Assembly (NCBI RefSeq): GCF_900142295.1
Contig: NZ_FSRL01000002.1
Span: forward strand, 310,001-374,000
Direction of reading: 5' to 3'
Source of the DNA: Vannielia litorea
GTDB lineage: Bacteria > Pseudomonadota > Alphaproteobacteria > Rhodobacterales > Rhodobacteraceae
DNA: 64,000 nt
Below the pieces are notes generated by a model. The model made no database searches and was not told the origin of the DNA. It saw only the letters and a program-made list of their open reading frames with translations. Made by a program: the position numbers and the translations under genes. Below, piece by piece: positions 26,915-35,613 of this stretch; the first letter of the stretch is position 1; each line of letters opens with the position of its first letter.

Positions 26915-28219
26915 TCAGCGTTTGATGTTGGTGGTTTCCTGCAGCATCTCGTCGACGGTCTGGATGACCTTGGCGTTGGAGGAATAGGCGCGCTGGGTCT
27001 GGATCAGCGCGGTCAGCTCTCCGGCGACATCGGTGGCGCTCTCCTCGAGCGCGTAACTGAGGATGTCGCCCGTGGGGCCATCGGCGGCGTCCCAGAGGAA
27101 GAAGGAGCCGGAGGCGTTGGAGGTCTGGTAGGTCTGGTTGTCGAGCGCAAGCAGCCCGTTGGGGTTGGGCAGGTCGACCAGAGGGATCTGGTAGATGGTG
27201 CGGGTGATGCCGATGTCGAAGGCGGCGTAGAGGAAGCCGTTGGCATCGACCTCGACCGAGACCATGTTGCCCACGGGCGAGCCGTCCTTGCTGATGGAGG
27301 TGGGCGCGAAACTGTCGGAGAGCTGGGTCATCAGGTTGCCCGAGCCGATGGCGCCGATGTTGATGTCGATCGGGCCGCCATCGACGGTGATGGTGAAAAT
27401 GCCGGTCACGCCGTCGTAGGCGCCGCCCGCGCCGGTCAGCGTGACCGACTGGATGGTGCCGCCGGAGCCGCGGCTGTCATCGAACACGAGCTGGTATTCG
27501 CCCACCACGGCACCGCCCGAGGCGCTGTCTGTGATCGACATGTCCCAGGTGTTGGACGAGCCGGAACCGGGGATCTGGGGTGTGAAGGTGATGGTGAGCG
27601 ACTCGGAGGTGCCGAGGTTGTCGAAATATTCGATCGACAGGTCGAGCGGGTCGCCCGAGGCGTCGAAATCGGTTTCGGTTGCGGGGAGGTTCATGCCGAG
27701 CTGCATGTTCTCCGTCGGTTCGCCGGCGAACTGGTTCACGTTGATCTGGATCGGCTCGAGGCCATCGGCGGTGTCGCGCGCGTAGTTGGGGATGGAGCCA
27801 TCGGAATCGGCGGGCCAGCCCATGAGCACGAGGCCCGACTCCGTGACCAGGTAGCCATCGGCATTGGTGCGGAAGGAGCCTGTGGTGGCCAGATACATCG
27901 GCCGGTCGCCAGTGAGGTTGTTCAGCGAGGCCTCGGTGGTGACGGGCAGGAAGCCGCGGCCGCGCACCGCGAGGTCGGTGGGGTTCTCGGTCGACAGGAG
28001 GGCGCCGGGCTGGTCGATGAAGCGCGTGGTGGTCACCCGCACGCCACCGGCAGAGTAGGTGCCGCGCCCGGAGGTGATGACCATGGCGTGAAAGTCGGCC
28101 ACGGCGCGCTTGTAGCCATTGGTGGCGCTGTTGGCGATGTTATCGGAGATCGTTGCCAGCCGGCTGGCGTTTGCCGCCAGGCCGGCCACGCCCGCATTGA
28201 GCGAGGAAGAAATGGTCAT
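26915..28219 (-). CDS. flgE: Flagellar hook protein FlgE
   Basis: 434-residue hook subunit. N-terminal signature: MTISSSLNAGVAGLAANASRL then ISDNIANSATNGYKRAVADF. A large variable Ser/Thr/Gly-rich hook domain follows, and the conserved end ALIQTQRAYSSNAKVIQTVDEML. The ATG at 28219 is chosen because the frame upstream of it (to 28261) has no conserved residues and runs towards the promoter region. It starts the flgE-flgK-flgL-flgI transcript, 112 bases after motB. Confidence 0.94.
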   Translation of the reverse strand: MTISSSLNAGVAGLAANASRLATISDNIANSATNGYKRAVADFHAMVITSGRGTYSAGGVRVTTTRFIDQPGALLSTENPTDLAVRGRGFLPVTTEASLNNLTGDRPMYLATTGSFRTNADGYLVTESGLVLMGWPADSDGSIPNYARDTADGLEPIQINVNQFAGEPTENMQLGMNLPATETDFDASGDPLDLSIEYFDNLGTSESLTITFTPQIPGSGSSNTWDMSITDSASGGAVVGEYQLVFDDSRGSGGTIQSVTLTGAGGAYDGVTGIFTITVDGGPIDINIGAIGSGNLMTQLSDSFAPTSISKDGSPVGNMVSVEVDANGFLYAAFDIGITRTIYQIPLVDLPNPNGLLALDNQTYQTSNASGSFFLWDAADGPTGDILSYALEESATDVAGELTALIQTQRAYSSNAKVIQTVDEMLQETTNIKR

Positions 28220-28276
28220 GAGAAGCGCCTTTCTGCTGCTTGGGAGCTTGCTTGCAGGCACTATGGGGGTGCGTCC

Positions 28277-28292
28277 TTAAGGGAGGGCTAAC
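28277..28292. promoter_or_regulatory. CtrA-like box upstream of flgE
   Basis: TTAA-GGGAGGG-CTAA-C matches the TTAA-N7-TTAA-C consensus with one mismatch. It is centred about 65 bases before the flgE start, in the only gap of the motB-flgE-flgK-flgL-flgI series large enough for a promoter. Confidence 0.6.
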
Positions 28293-28331
28293 ATATAAAA
28301 TACCAGCGGTTTTGCCGCATTCGCGCCGCAA

Positions 28332-29183
28332 TCAGATGTCGGTGCGCAGCAGGATGAACTCGAGCCGGTTGTTGCGGATCGACATGGGATTGCCCTCGCT
28401 CGGCTTGCGGTCGGCGAAGCCCGACACCCGTTGCAGGCGCTGCTCCTCCAGCCCGGCTTCGACCAGCAGGCGATGGCCGGCCGCCGCGCGATCGGCCGAG
28501 AGACGCCAGACCGGGTTGTTGGCCCGCACCACCGGCTCGGAGGCGGTGTGGCCATTGACCGCGACCGGGTTGGCGGCGAGGTCGAAGACGCGGGCCAGCA
28601 TGGCGGTGATCTCGGTCATGATGCGGGTGGGCCTGTCGGTGCCCGGCTCGAAGAGGGGCACGCCCTCGATGTCGAAGACCTCGACGATCAGCCCCTCGTC
28701 GGTGACCTTGGTGACGATGTGGCGCAGCGCCTCGCTGGCCGACATGCTCTCGCCCGACATGGCCATGAGCGCCTGCTCGATATCGGTCAGATCGACCGAT
28801 TGGGTGAGGCTCTCCTCGAGCGCCGCGCCGTCCCGATCGCCCTCCTCGCCGGAGGCCTGGCTCTCCTCGGTGGGGTTGACCTCGGTCGCGCCGGTGCCGG
28901 TTTGGGGCAGGGTCTCTTCGGTAAAGACGGAATCGCCGCCGAAGGCGCCCTCGCCCCCGCCCGACACGCGGGAGAGCGGGACGTTGGGGTTGAAATAGTC
29001 GGCGATGCCCTTGCGCTGCTTCTCGGTGGTGGCGTTGAGCAGCCACATCAGCAGGAAGAAGGCCATCATCGCGGTCACGAAATCGGCATAGGCCACCTTC
29101 CAGGCGCCACCGTGGTGCCCGTCGGCGGCGATGATCTTCTTCTTCTTGATGATGATCGGACGAACATCGTTGGCAGCAGACAT
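28332..29183 (-). CDS. motB: Flagellar motor stator protein MotB
   Basis: 283-residue stator protein. A basic N-terminus (IIIKKKKI) precedes one membrane helix, VAYADFVTAMMAFFLLMWLLNATT, which carries the proton-binding Asp in the family motif YADFVTAMMAFF (Asp at about residue 34). The plug and a Gly-rich/acidic linker (about 70-130) follow, then the OmpA-like peptidoglycan-binding domain with NGHTASEPVVR and LSADRAAAGHRLLVEAGL. Unusually for a MotA partner, motA is not adjacent. Confidence 0.95.
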   Translation of the reverse strand: MSAANDVRPIIIKKKKIIAADGHHGGAWKVAYADFVTAMMAFFLLMWLLNATTEKQRKGIADYFNPNVPLSRVSGGGEGAFGGDSVFTEETLPQTGTGATEVNPTEESQASGEEGDRDGAALEESLTQSVDLTDIEQALMAMSGESMSASEALRHIVTKVTDEGLIVEVFDIEGVPLFEPGTDRPTRIMTEITAMLARVFDLAANPVAVNGHTASEPVVRANNPVWRLSADRAAAGHRLLVEAGLEEQRLQRVSGFADRKPSEGNPMSIRNNRLEFILLRTDI

Positions 29184-29277
29184 ACCGCGCCCCTCGCTTT
29201 GATACCTGTCTTCACCCGGTCACCGGCTTAGCAGCGGCGGGTGAAGCGGGGCTTAACAGGTAAAATCCGAAGCGGAA

Positions 29278-30663
29278 TCAGGCGGGCTGGCCGGTGTCGC
29301 GGATCAGGGCGGAAATCTCGGCGACCTTGTCGTCGAGCAGGGCACGGTCGCCGCGGGTTTCCACGTTCAGGCGCAGGACCGGCTCGGTGTTGGACGAGCG
29401 CAGGTTGACCCGCCAGTCGGCAAACTCGAGCGACAGCCCGTCGAGGCGGCTTTCGTCGACCACGCCCGGATCGCCCGCATAGGCGGCCTCGAAGGCAGCC
29501 TTGGCGGCCTCGGCATCCTTGAGGCGGAAGTTGATCTCGCCCGATGACGGATAGGCCGCGCGCATCTGCGCCACCATCTCGGAGAGCGGCTTGCCCTCGG
29601 TGCCCATCAGCGCGGCGATCATGAGCCAGGGGATCATGCCGCTGTCGCAATAGAAGAAATCGCGGAAGTAGTGATGGGCCGAGATCTCGCCGCCGTAGAT
29701 GCCGTCTTCGGCGCGCATCAGCCGCTTGATCAGCGAGTGGCCGGAGGGCGAGGGCACGGCCACGCCGCCGGCCTCGGCGATCACCTCGCGGGCGTTGAAG
29801 GCCACGCGGGTGTCATGGACGATCTTGGCACCGGGATGCGCGGCCAGAAAACTCTTGGCCAGAAGCGCCACCACGAACTCGCCCTCGACAAAGTTGCCGG
29901 CCTCGTCGCAGAGGAAACAGCGGTCGAAATCGCCATCCCAGGCCACGCCCATGTCGGCACCGGCGGCCTTGACCCGGTCGGCCGTGGCAGGCTGGTTCTC
30001 GGGGAGGAGCGGGTTGGGGATGCCGTTGGGAAAGGTCGCATCGGGCGTGTGGTGCATGCGCTCGAAGGTGAGCGGGGCACCGGCCGAAGAGAGCCTGGCG
30101 GCGATGGCATCGAAGGTCGGGCCGGCCACGCCGTTGCCTGCATTGACCAGAATTTTCAGCGGCTTCAGCGCCGACAGGTCAAGAAAGCTGACGATCTTGT
30201 CGGCATAGGCATCGCGGGTGTCGGCCTCGGTGCGGGTGCCGGGCCTGGCGGCGTCGGGCAGGTCGGAGCCGGCGCAGAGCTGCTTGAGCTGTTCCATCTC
30301 GCCATCGGCGGTGAGCGGGCGGGAGCCCTCGCCCACCATCTTGATGCCGTTGTAGTCGATCGGGTTGTGCGAGGCGGTCACCATCAGGCCGCCATCGGCG
30401 CCGAGGTGGGAGGTGGCAAAGTAGACCTCCTCTGTGCCGACAAGGCCGATGTCTGTCACATCCACGCCCCCGGCGATCAGACCCTCGGTCAGCGCCGCGG
30501 TGATCTCGGGCGAGGAGGGGCGGATGTCGCGCCCGATGACGGCGGTCTTGCAGCCCATCACCTCGGCAAAGGCCCGGCCGATCTTGCGGGCGAGGGCCAC
30601 ATCGAGGTTGACGCCGATCTGGCCGCGGATGTCGTAGGCCTTGAATGCGGAAAGATCGGTCAT
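29278..30663 (-). CDS. Phosphomannomutase / phosphoglucomutase
   Basis: 461-residue alpha-D-phosphohexomutase (ManB/AlgC/CpsG type), interconverting hexose 6- and 1-phosphates for nucleotide sugars, exopolysaccharide and LPS. The phosphoserine loop is TASHNPIDYNGIK; the metal site is DGDFDRCF; the sugar-binding loop is GGEISAHHYFRDF; and the phosphate-binding loop is RSSNTEPVLRL near the C-terminus. ATG 30663 (MTDLSAFKAYDIRGQIG) is the conserved start; the frame extends upstream without conservation. It is divergent from asd across 157 bases. Confidence 0.95.
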   Translation of the reverse strand: MTDLSAFKAYDIRGQIGVNLDVALARKIGRAFAEVMGCKTAVIGRDIRPSSPEITAALTEGLIAGGVDVTDIGLVGTEEVYFATSHLGADGGLMVTASHNPIDYNGIKMVGEGSRPLTADGEMEQLKQLCAGSDLPDAARPGTRTEADTRDAYADKIVSFLDLSALKPLKILVNAGNGVAGPTFDAIAARLSSAGAPLTFERMHHTPDATFPNGIPNPLLPENQPATADRVKAAGADMGVAWDGDFDRCFLCDEAGNFVEGEFVVALLAKSFLAAHPGAKIVHDTRVAFNAREVIAEAGGVAVPSPSGHSLIKRLMRAEDGIYGGEISAHHYFRDFFYCDSGMIPWLMIAALMGTEGKPLSEMVAQMRAAYPSSGEINFRLKDAEAAKAAFEAAYAGDPGVVDESRLDGLSLEFADWRVNLRSSNTEPVLRLNVETRGDRALLDDKVAEISALIRDTGQPA

Positions 30664-30820
30664 GGGGACTCCGGTGCTGGTTCGGTCGTGCTGCGGTTGC
30701 GAAGGGATCGTAGGCAGCACGCGGGAATTGGCAACCCCGGTGCTTCACGCGCGGCTTTGCCCTTTAAACGCGCGCATAAACCCTATATGGCCCCGCATCG
30801 TGCAACCAAAGGAGACCCTT

Positions 30821-31843
30821 ATGGGCTATCGCGTCGTCGTCGCCGGCGCCACGGGCAATGTGGGCCGCGAAATGCTGAACATCCTGGCCGAGCGCCAGTT
30901 CCCCGTTGACGAGATTGTCGCGCTTGCGAGCCGCAAATCTCTCGGCACAGAGGTTTCGTTCGGCGACAAGACCCTGAAGACCAAGGATCTCGACACCTTC
31001 GATTTCGCCGGCTGGGACATTGCGCTCTTCGCCATCGGGTCGGATGCGACCAAGACCTATGCTCCCGCCGCGGCCAAGGCCGGCTGCCTGGTGATCGACA
31101 ACTCCTCGCTCTACCGCTACGACCCGGAGATCCCGCTGATCGTGCCGGAGGTGAACGCCGACGCCATCGAGGGCTACAAGAACAAGATGATCATCGCCAA
31201 CCCCAACTGCTCCACGGCGCAGATGGTGGTGGCGCTGAAGCCGCTGCACGACCGCGCGAAGATCAAGCGGGTGGTGGTGAGCACCTACCAGTCGGTCTCG
31301 GGCGCCGGCAAGGACGGCATGGACGAGCTCTGGGACCAGACCAAGGGCATGTATGTGCCGGGCCAGGAGAGGGCGCCTTCGAAGTTCCAGAAGCAGATCG
31401 CCTTCAACGTGATCCCGCAGATCGACGTTTTCATGGAAGACGGGTCGACCAAGGAAGAGTGGAAGATGGTCGTGGAGACCAAGAAGATCATCGACCCCTC
31501 GATCAAGGTCACCGCGACCTGCGTGCGGGTGCCGGTTTTCGTGGGCCATTCCGAAGCGGTCAACGTCGAGACCGAGGAGTTCCTGGATGAGGACGAAGCC
31601 CGCGACATCCTGCGCGAGGCGCCGGGGATCCTCGTCGTCGACAAGCGCGAACCGGGTGGCTACACCACGCCGGTGGAATGTGTGGGCGATTTTGCCACCT
31701 TCATCAGCCGCATCCGTCAGGACTCGACGGTGGAGAACGGCCTGAACTTCTGGTGCGTGAGCGACAACCTGCGCAAGGGCGCGGCGCTGAACGCGGTACA
31801 GATCGCCGAGCTCTACGGCCAGCGGATCCTGAAAAAGGGCTAA
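30821..31843 (+). CDS. asd: Aspartate-semialdehyde dehydrogenase
   Basis: 340-residue NADP enzyme reducing aspartyl phosphate to the semialdehyde, the branch-point step towards lysine/diaminopimelate, threonine and methionine. Rossmann motif GATGNVGREM is at residues 9-18; the catalytic Cys is in IANPNCSTAQMV; and substrate-binding residues appear in QSVSGAGKDGMDEL. ATG 30821 has AAAGGAGA 7 bases upstream, a strong ribosome site, so the longer frame from 30641 is rejected. It is monocistronic by spacing. Confidence 0.97.
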   Translation: MGYRVVVAGATGNVGREMLNILAERQFPVDEIVALASRKSLGTEVSFGDKTLKTKDLDTFDFAGWDIALFAIGSDATKTYAPAAAKAGCLVIDNSSLYRYDPEIPLIVPEVNADAIEGYKNKMIIANPNCSTAQMVVALKPLHDRAKIKRVVVSTYQSVSGAGKDGMDELWDQTKGMYVPGQERAPSKFQKQIAFNVIPQIDVFMEDGSTKEEWKMVVETKKIIDPSIKVTATCVRVPVFVGHSEAVNVETEEFLDEDEARDILREAPGILVVDKREPGGYTTPVECVGDFATFISRIRQDSTVENGLNFWCVSDNLRKGAALNAVQIAELYGQRILKKG

Positions 31844-31891
31844 GGCGGCGCGCCGTGACGGCGCAGCCTTCCAACACCTAAAAATTTTTTG

Positions 31892-31915
31892 AGGGCCGGT
31901 CCAAGGATCGGCCCT
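31892..31915. terminator. Hairpin with A/T runs downstream of asd
   Basis: AGGGCCG (31892-31898) pairs with CGGCCCT (31909-31915). An AAAAATTTTTT run immediately precedes it on the plus strand, giving a U-tract only in the minus direction. The asd transcript may instead end at the T-run after the GC-rich dyad at 31846-31873. Assignment as the asd terminator is uncertain. Confidence 0.4.
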
Positions 31916-32033
31916 TGGCTTGCGTCCTACCTCGTGAACGGCGCCCGAAAGCGCCGGGAAACGCAACTTGCTTTCACGCAGCCGGAGGCAGAGACTCCGG
32001 GCCGAAGGCATTTGAAAACGAGGTTCTTTACGC

Positions 32034-33689
32034 ATGAAGACGTTGCTTTGGGCCACGGCCCTGACCACCCTGCCCGTAGCACTGATGGCGGCCGACTTTC
32101 AGGCCGCCGCGCCGGTGACGGGGGCGACCGTCTATCCCCAGGGCGCCACGGTGACCCGCACGGTGCGGGCCGAGGTGCCTGCGGGCGCGCACCGGCTGCT
32201 GTTTCCGGTTCGGCAGGGGATGATGAATTACGGGCCGCCGCGCATTCTGGCCTCGGGCGGGATTGCGCTGGGGGCGACCCAGTTGCTGACCGGCTATGTG
32301 ACCGACGCCGAAACCGTCTACTCCCCGGCGCAGGCCGAGGGGCGCGCGCGGGTCGAGGCGGCGGAAGACGCGGTGACGGCCAAGGCCGACGAGATCGCCA
32401 GCGCGCAGGTGGCGCTGGACGCGGCCAACGCGCGGCTGGAGTTTCTGGGCTCGGTGAAGGGCGGCGCGCTGGATGCGATCGACCCCGAGGCGCTGCGCGC
32501 GGCGGCGGGGTTGATCGGCTCGGAGACGGCGGCGGCCCAGCTCGAGAAGCAGCAGACCCAGGAGGCGCTGCGCGGGCTCGCCGAGGAGATGGCCGACCTG
32601 AAGACGGCGCTGGCGCAGGCGCAATCCGACCTGGCGCGCCTCACACCGCCGGCCGGCCCGATCGACATGCTGGCGGTTTCGCTCGAACTCGACGCGCCGC
32701 AGGAGGTGGTGCTGGAGGTGGTCTACCTCGACGGCGCGGCGGCCTGGCGGCCGGACTATGACCTGCGGCTGACCCGAGGCGAGGATGCGTCGGTCGCCAT
32801 CGACCGCAAGGCGGTGGTGCAGCAGTATACCGGCGAGCTCTGGGACGGGATAGAGCTTGTGCTCTCGACCGCCGACCCCTTTGCCGGGATCGTGCCGACG
32901 GAGCCGGTGCCCAACCTCGCCCAGATGGGGGCCGCCGCCTACAAGGGCCGCGCCTCGGCGGGAGCCTCCTACGACACCGCCAGCGTGGCGCGGGAGTCCG
33001 AGGTGATGGAAGAGCCGATGGTCGAGGTGGCGACCCCGATCGTCGCCGGGCTGAAGGTGGAGGGCCTTGCGGTGACCTACGACTATCCGCGCAGGGTGAC
33101 TCTGGCCCCGGACGGCGGCGAGGGTCTGCAACTGGCGCTCGACACGGTGACGCTGGAGGCCGAGGAGAAAATCATCGCTTCGCCACGCACCGACCAGACG
33201 GCCTTTCTGCTGGCAGAGCTGCGCAACACGCTGCCGGAGCCGATCCTGCCGGGTGAGGCCTCTGTCTACCGTGACGGGGTGTTCGTGGGCCGCAACTCGG
33301 TGCCGCTCATTCCGGCGGGGGCGGAGGAGAAGCTCTCCTTCGGGCCGCTCGAAGCGGTGCGGCTGGAATGGAAGCTGCTGAACAACGACACCGGCGACAA
33401 GGGGATCGTCAGCCGCTCGAACACCCGCGAGCAGGCGATGGAGTTCACGGTAGAGAACCTGAGCGACGAGGCGGTGGAGCTGACCGCGCTTTACGCGCTG
33501 CCTTATTCGGAGCAGGAGGATCTCGAGGTGGACGTTACCGCGCGCCCGTCACCCACCCGTGAGGACTGGGAGAAGAAGCGGGGCGTGGGCGAGTGGGACA
33601 TGAGCCTCGCGCCGGGCGAGAAGAAGCTGGTGCGGATCGACGTGACGCTGGACTGGCCTAGCGGGTCCGACCTGTTCTGGTACCCGTAA
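32034..33689 (+). CDS. DUF4139-family secreted protein (mucoidy-inhibitor MuiA-like)
   Basis: 551 residues with a signal peptide (MKTLLWATALTTLPVALMAAD). An N-terminal strand-rich part (VTGATVYPQGATVTRTV) is followed by a coiled coil (about 105-205) and then the DUF4139 beta domain (DGAAAWRPDYDLRLTRG ... QQYTGELWDGIELVLSTADP). The C-terminal half has further strands (GEASVYRDGVFVGRN). Proteins of this family are envelope-located and of unknown biochemical role. It is preceded by a 190-base gap. Confidence 0.85.
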   Translation: MKTLLWATALTTLPVALMAADFQAAAPVTGATVYPQGATVTRTVRAEVPAGAHRLLFPVRQGMMNYGPPRILASGGIALGATQLLTGYVTDAETVYSPAQAEGRARVEAAEDAVTAKADEIASAQVALDAANARLEFLGSVKGGALDAIDPEALRAAAGLIGSETAAAQLEKQQTQEALRGLAEEMADLKTALAQAQSDLARLTPPAGPIDMLAVSLELDAPQEVVLEVVYLDGAAAWRPDYDLRLTRGEDASVAIDRKAVVQQYTGELWDGIELVLSTADPFAGIVPTEPVPNLAQMGAAAYKGRASAGASYDTASVARESEVMEEPMVEVATPIVAGLKVEGLAVTYDYPRRVTLAPDGGEGLQLALDTVTLEAEEKIIASPRTDQTAFLLAELRNTLPEPILPGEASVYRDGVFVGRNSVPLIPAGAEEKLSFGPLEAVRLEWKLLNNDTGDKGIVSRSNTREQAMEFTVENLSDEAVELTALYALPYSEQEDLEVDVTARPSPTREDWEKKRGVGEWDMSLAPGEKKLVRIDVTLDWPSGSDLFWYP

Positions 33690-33756
33690 GCGGAGATCTG
33701 AAGGCCGGAGGGGCCGGGGCAGATCTGCCTCGGCCCCCCGGTTTGCGGGGCGGCGC

Positions 33757-34221
33757 TCAGGCGGCGCGCCTTTCAGCGCCGGTCTGTGCTGCCTTCTCGC
33801 GCTGTTCCATCGGGCGGCCGGGGAAGTGGCTGGCGAACTTGATCGTCAGATCCTCGCGGCTCACGCCGAGACGGGTCAGCGGGACCAACGGCTTTTCCTC
33901 CGGCCAGGTGCAGAGGATCAGCGGGGGCTGGCCGGTGCGCCCATTCTCGCCCGGGGCGCGGAGCACGTAGCCGAGCTTGCGCAACCGGGCCTGCAAGCCG
34001 GGCCAGGTGACGGAATCCTCGATGGCCTGGGCCAGGGCGCGGCGCTTGTCGACCACGGCGGGCGGCACCTTGGGTGCCTCGCCGAGCTGGGAGAGGATGG
34101 CTTGCCGAAGAAACTCGGCAAGGGTCTGGTCCGCCGCGCGGGCTGCGCGATTGGCCTTGTTGAGGAGCTTCAGGGGCATCCGGAGGGTGAGGTTCATGGC
34201 GGGCTGTTTCATGGCCCGCAC
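33757..34221 (-). CDS. Ribbon-helix-helix-like conserved hypothetical protein
   Basis: 154 residues, possibly starting at internal Met residues MKQPAMNL or MNLTLRMP (34212 or 34197). The first 45 residues (LTLRMPLKLLNKANRAARAAD then LAEFLRQAILSQL) fit a ribbon-helix-helix DNA-binding or dimerisation unit. The C-terminal half, with SVTWPGLQARLRKLGYVLRA and a basic tail, resembles a small domain seen at relaxase-like C-termini, but that likeness is weak. Its neighbours on this strand are unrelated. No function can be stated. Confidence 0.65.
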   Translation of the reverse strand: MRAMKQPAMNLTLRMPLKLLNKANRAARAADQTLAEFLRQAILSQLGEAPKVPPAVVDKRRALAQAIEDSVTWPGLQARLRKLGYVLRAPGENGRTGQPPLILCTWPEEKPLVPLTRLGVSREDLTIKFASHFPGRPMEQREKAAQTGAERRAA

Positions 34222-34281
34222 ATTGCCCCCAAGCCGGTTAATGCCCGGTTTATCGCGCAGCGAAATCGTGGCGTCGACGTG

Positions 34282-34935
34282 TCAGACCGGCTCGAAGCCC
34301 TTGGCCTGGGGGTTGTAGCCCTCGAGCGCGCCTTCGCGGATGTCGAACCACAGCCCGTGCAGGCTGAGCTCCTCGGCCTCGATGGCGCTCTGGACGAAGG
34401 GAAAGCCGATCAGGTTGCTCAGCGATTCGACAACCGCCTCGCGTTCCAGCGCCCGCTTCTGCTCGTCGGGGTCGGTCATGTCCTTCACCCGCTCGTAGCC
34501 GGGGCGGAGGATATCGAGCCAGCGCCCGATGAAGCTGCTCTTCTCTTCGAGTTCCGGCATCTTGCCTGCGCACATGTCGAGGCAGCCCGCGACGCCGCCG
34601 CAGTTGGAATGGCCCACCACGATCAGATGCGCGACCTTGAGCACGGTCACGGCATATTCGATGGCCGCGGAGGTGCCGTGGGGGTCGCCGTCGGGCTCGT
34701 AGGGCGGCACGAGGTTTGCGATGTTGCGGTGCAGGAAGATGTCGCCGGTCTGGGCGCCGAACATCTCGTTCACGTTCACCCGGCTGTCGCAGCAGGCGAT
34801 CACCATCATCGGCGGTCGCTGGCCCTCGTCGGCGAGCCGGCGATACCAGCTCTTGTTCTCTTCGTAGCTTGTTGCCTTCCATCCCTGGTAGCGCCCGACG
34901 AGATAAGCCGGCAGCGGTTTGACGAGCCGTTCCAT
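34282..34935 (-). CDS. Beta-class carbonic anhydrase
   Basis: 217-residue zinc enzyme hydrating carbon dioxide to bicarbonate in the cytoplasm. Zinc ligands and the active-site dyad are visible: ACCDSRVN (Cys, Asp, Arg; about residues 46-53) and HSNCGGVAG (His and Cys; about 103-111). The motif GDIFLHRNIANLVPPY is typical. ATG 34935 (MERLVKPLPAYLVGRYQGW) is the family start. The upstream region of its frame lacks conservation. The gene is monocistronic. Confidence 0.95.
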   Translation of the reverse strand: MERLVKPLPAYLVGRYQGWKATSYEENKSWYRRLADEGQRPPMMVIACCDSRVNVNEMFGAQTGDIFLHRNIANLVPPYEPDGDPHGTSAAIEYAVTVLKVAHLIVVGHSNCGGVAGCLDMCAGKMPELEEKSSFIGRWLDILRPGYERVKDMTDPDEQKRALEREAVVESLSNLIGFPFVQSAIEAEELSLHGLWFDIREGALEGYNPQAKGFEPV

Positions 34936-35169
34936 GGCAGTGCCCCTCCTGACGTTTGGGGTTTCTAAACCACATCCCGGCGACGGGGAAAAGGGAAACG
35001 CCGGGTGCAAGGCGCGGCACGGCGAGGCGGAGGCGGCCAAGGGACGGGCCGATTGACCGCCGTTCGATGCAAATTGAGGCGATGCAGCACGCGCCGGATA
35101 ACGGAATCTTCAGCCGTTCGGGCCATCTTCCGCCCCGGGTAAATCGGGGGCTTCTGAGAGGTGCGAGAG

Positions 35170-35550
35170 ATGGCGCAGGTATCCGTATTGCAAGTTGAAG
35201 ATGAAATCCGACTCGATCCCGATCGGCTGGGCTCGCTCTACTACCAGTTGGGCGACCAGGGGGCGGAAGACGTGGTCTGCCGTGCGATGGAGGAGCTGGC
35301 GGTGCGGCTGGCGGATGTGGACGCGCGCTTCCGCGCCCAGGACTGGGACGGCGTGGCGCGGCTCGCACGCGGGCTGATCGCGATTGCCGAACAGATCGGC
35401 ATGGTGGGCCTCGCCCGGGTGGCGGGCGATGTCGTGCGCTCGGCCAAGGCACTGGATTTTCCAGCGATTTCGGCCACGCTGGCCCGGCTCGGCCGGATCG
35501 CGGACCGGTCGCTCACCGAGGTCTGGGACACGCAGGATCTCTCGGTCTAG
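35170..35550 (+). CDS. HPt-like helical protein lacking the phospho-accepting histidine
   Basis: 126 residues, fully helical by composition, starting MAQVSVLQVEDEIRLDPDRL (ATG 35170; a GTG lies three codons upstream). The helix-turn-helix spacing ARGLIAIAEQIGMVGLARVAGDV, then RSAKALDFPAISATLARL resembles the four-helix HPt domain pattern xHxLKGxxxxxG. However, the position of the His is Arg67 and the protein has no His at all. It is known as a conserved hypothetical in roseobacters. It lies 63 bases upstream of the aminopeptidase gene. Confidence 0.75.
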   Translation: MAQVSVLQVEDEIRLDPDRLGSLYYQLGDQGAEDVVCRAMEELAVRLADVDARFRAQDWDGVARLARGLIAIAEQIGMVGLARVAGDVVRSAKALDFPAISATLARLGRIADRSLTEVWDTQDLSV

Positions 35551-35582
35551 CCGGGCTTCCGGCGGCGGCGGGCATGTTCTAG

Positions 35583-35603
35583 TCTGGCGGCCAAACCGCC
35601 AGA
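35583..35603. other. Stable hairpin just before the aminopeptidase ribosome site
   Basis: TCTGGCGG (35583-35590) and CCGCCAGA (35596-35603) form a perfect 8-base stem with a 5-base loop, ending one base before the GGAG of the pepA-family gene. There is no U-tract. It could be a weak terminator for the upstream gene or a translation-modulating element. Confidence 0.4.
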
Positions 35604-35613
35604 CGGAGCGCAT

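Noticed and set aside
25208..28291. Plus-strand open frame of 1027 codons opposite flgK and flgE
   Set aside because: Shadow frame without domain signatures, covering two clear flagellar genes.
29184..29277. CtrA-type box before motB
   Set aside because: TTAG and TTAA half-sites occur but not at the seven-base spacing.
30721..30820. Possible -35/-10 promoter for asd
   Set aside because: TTGCCC and TATAT-like elements are present but spacing does not give one convincing pair.
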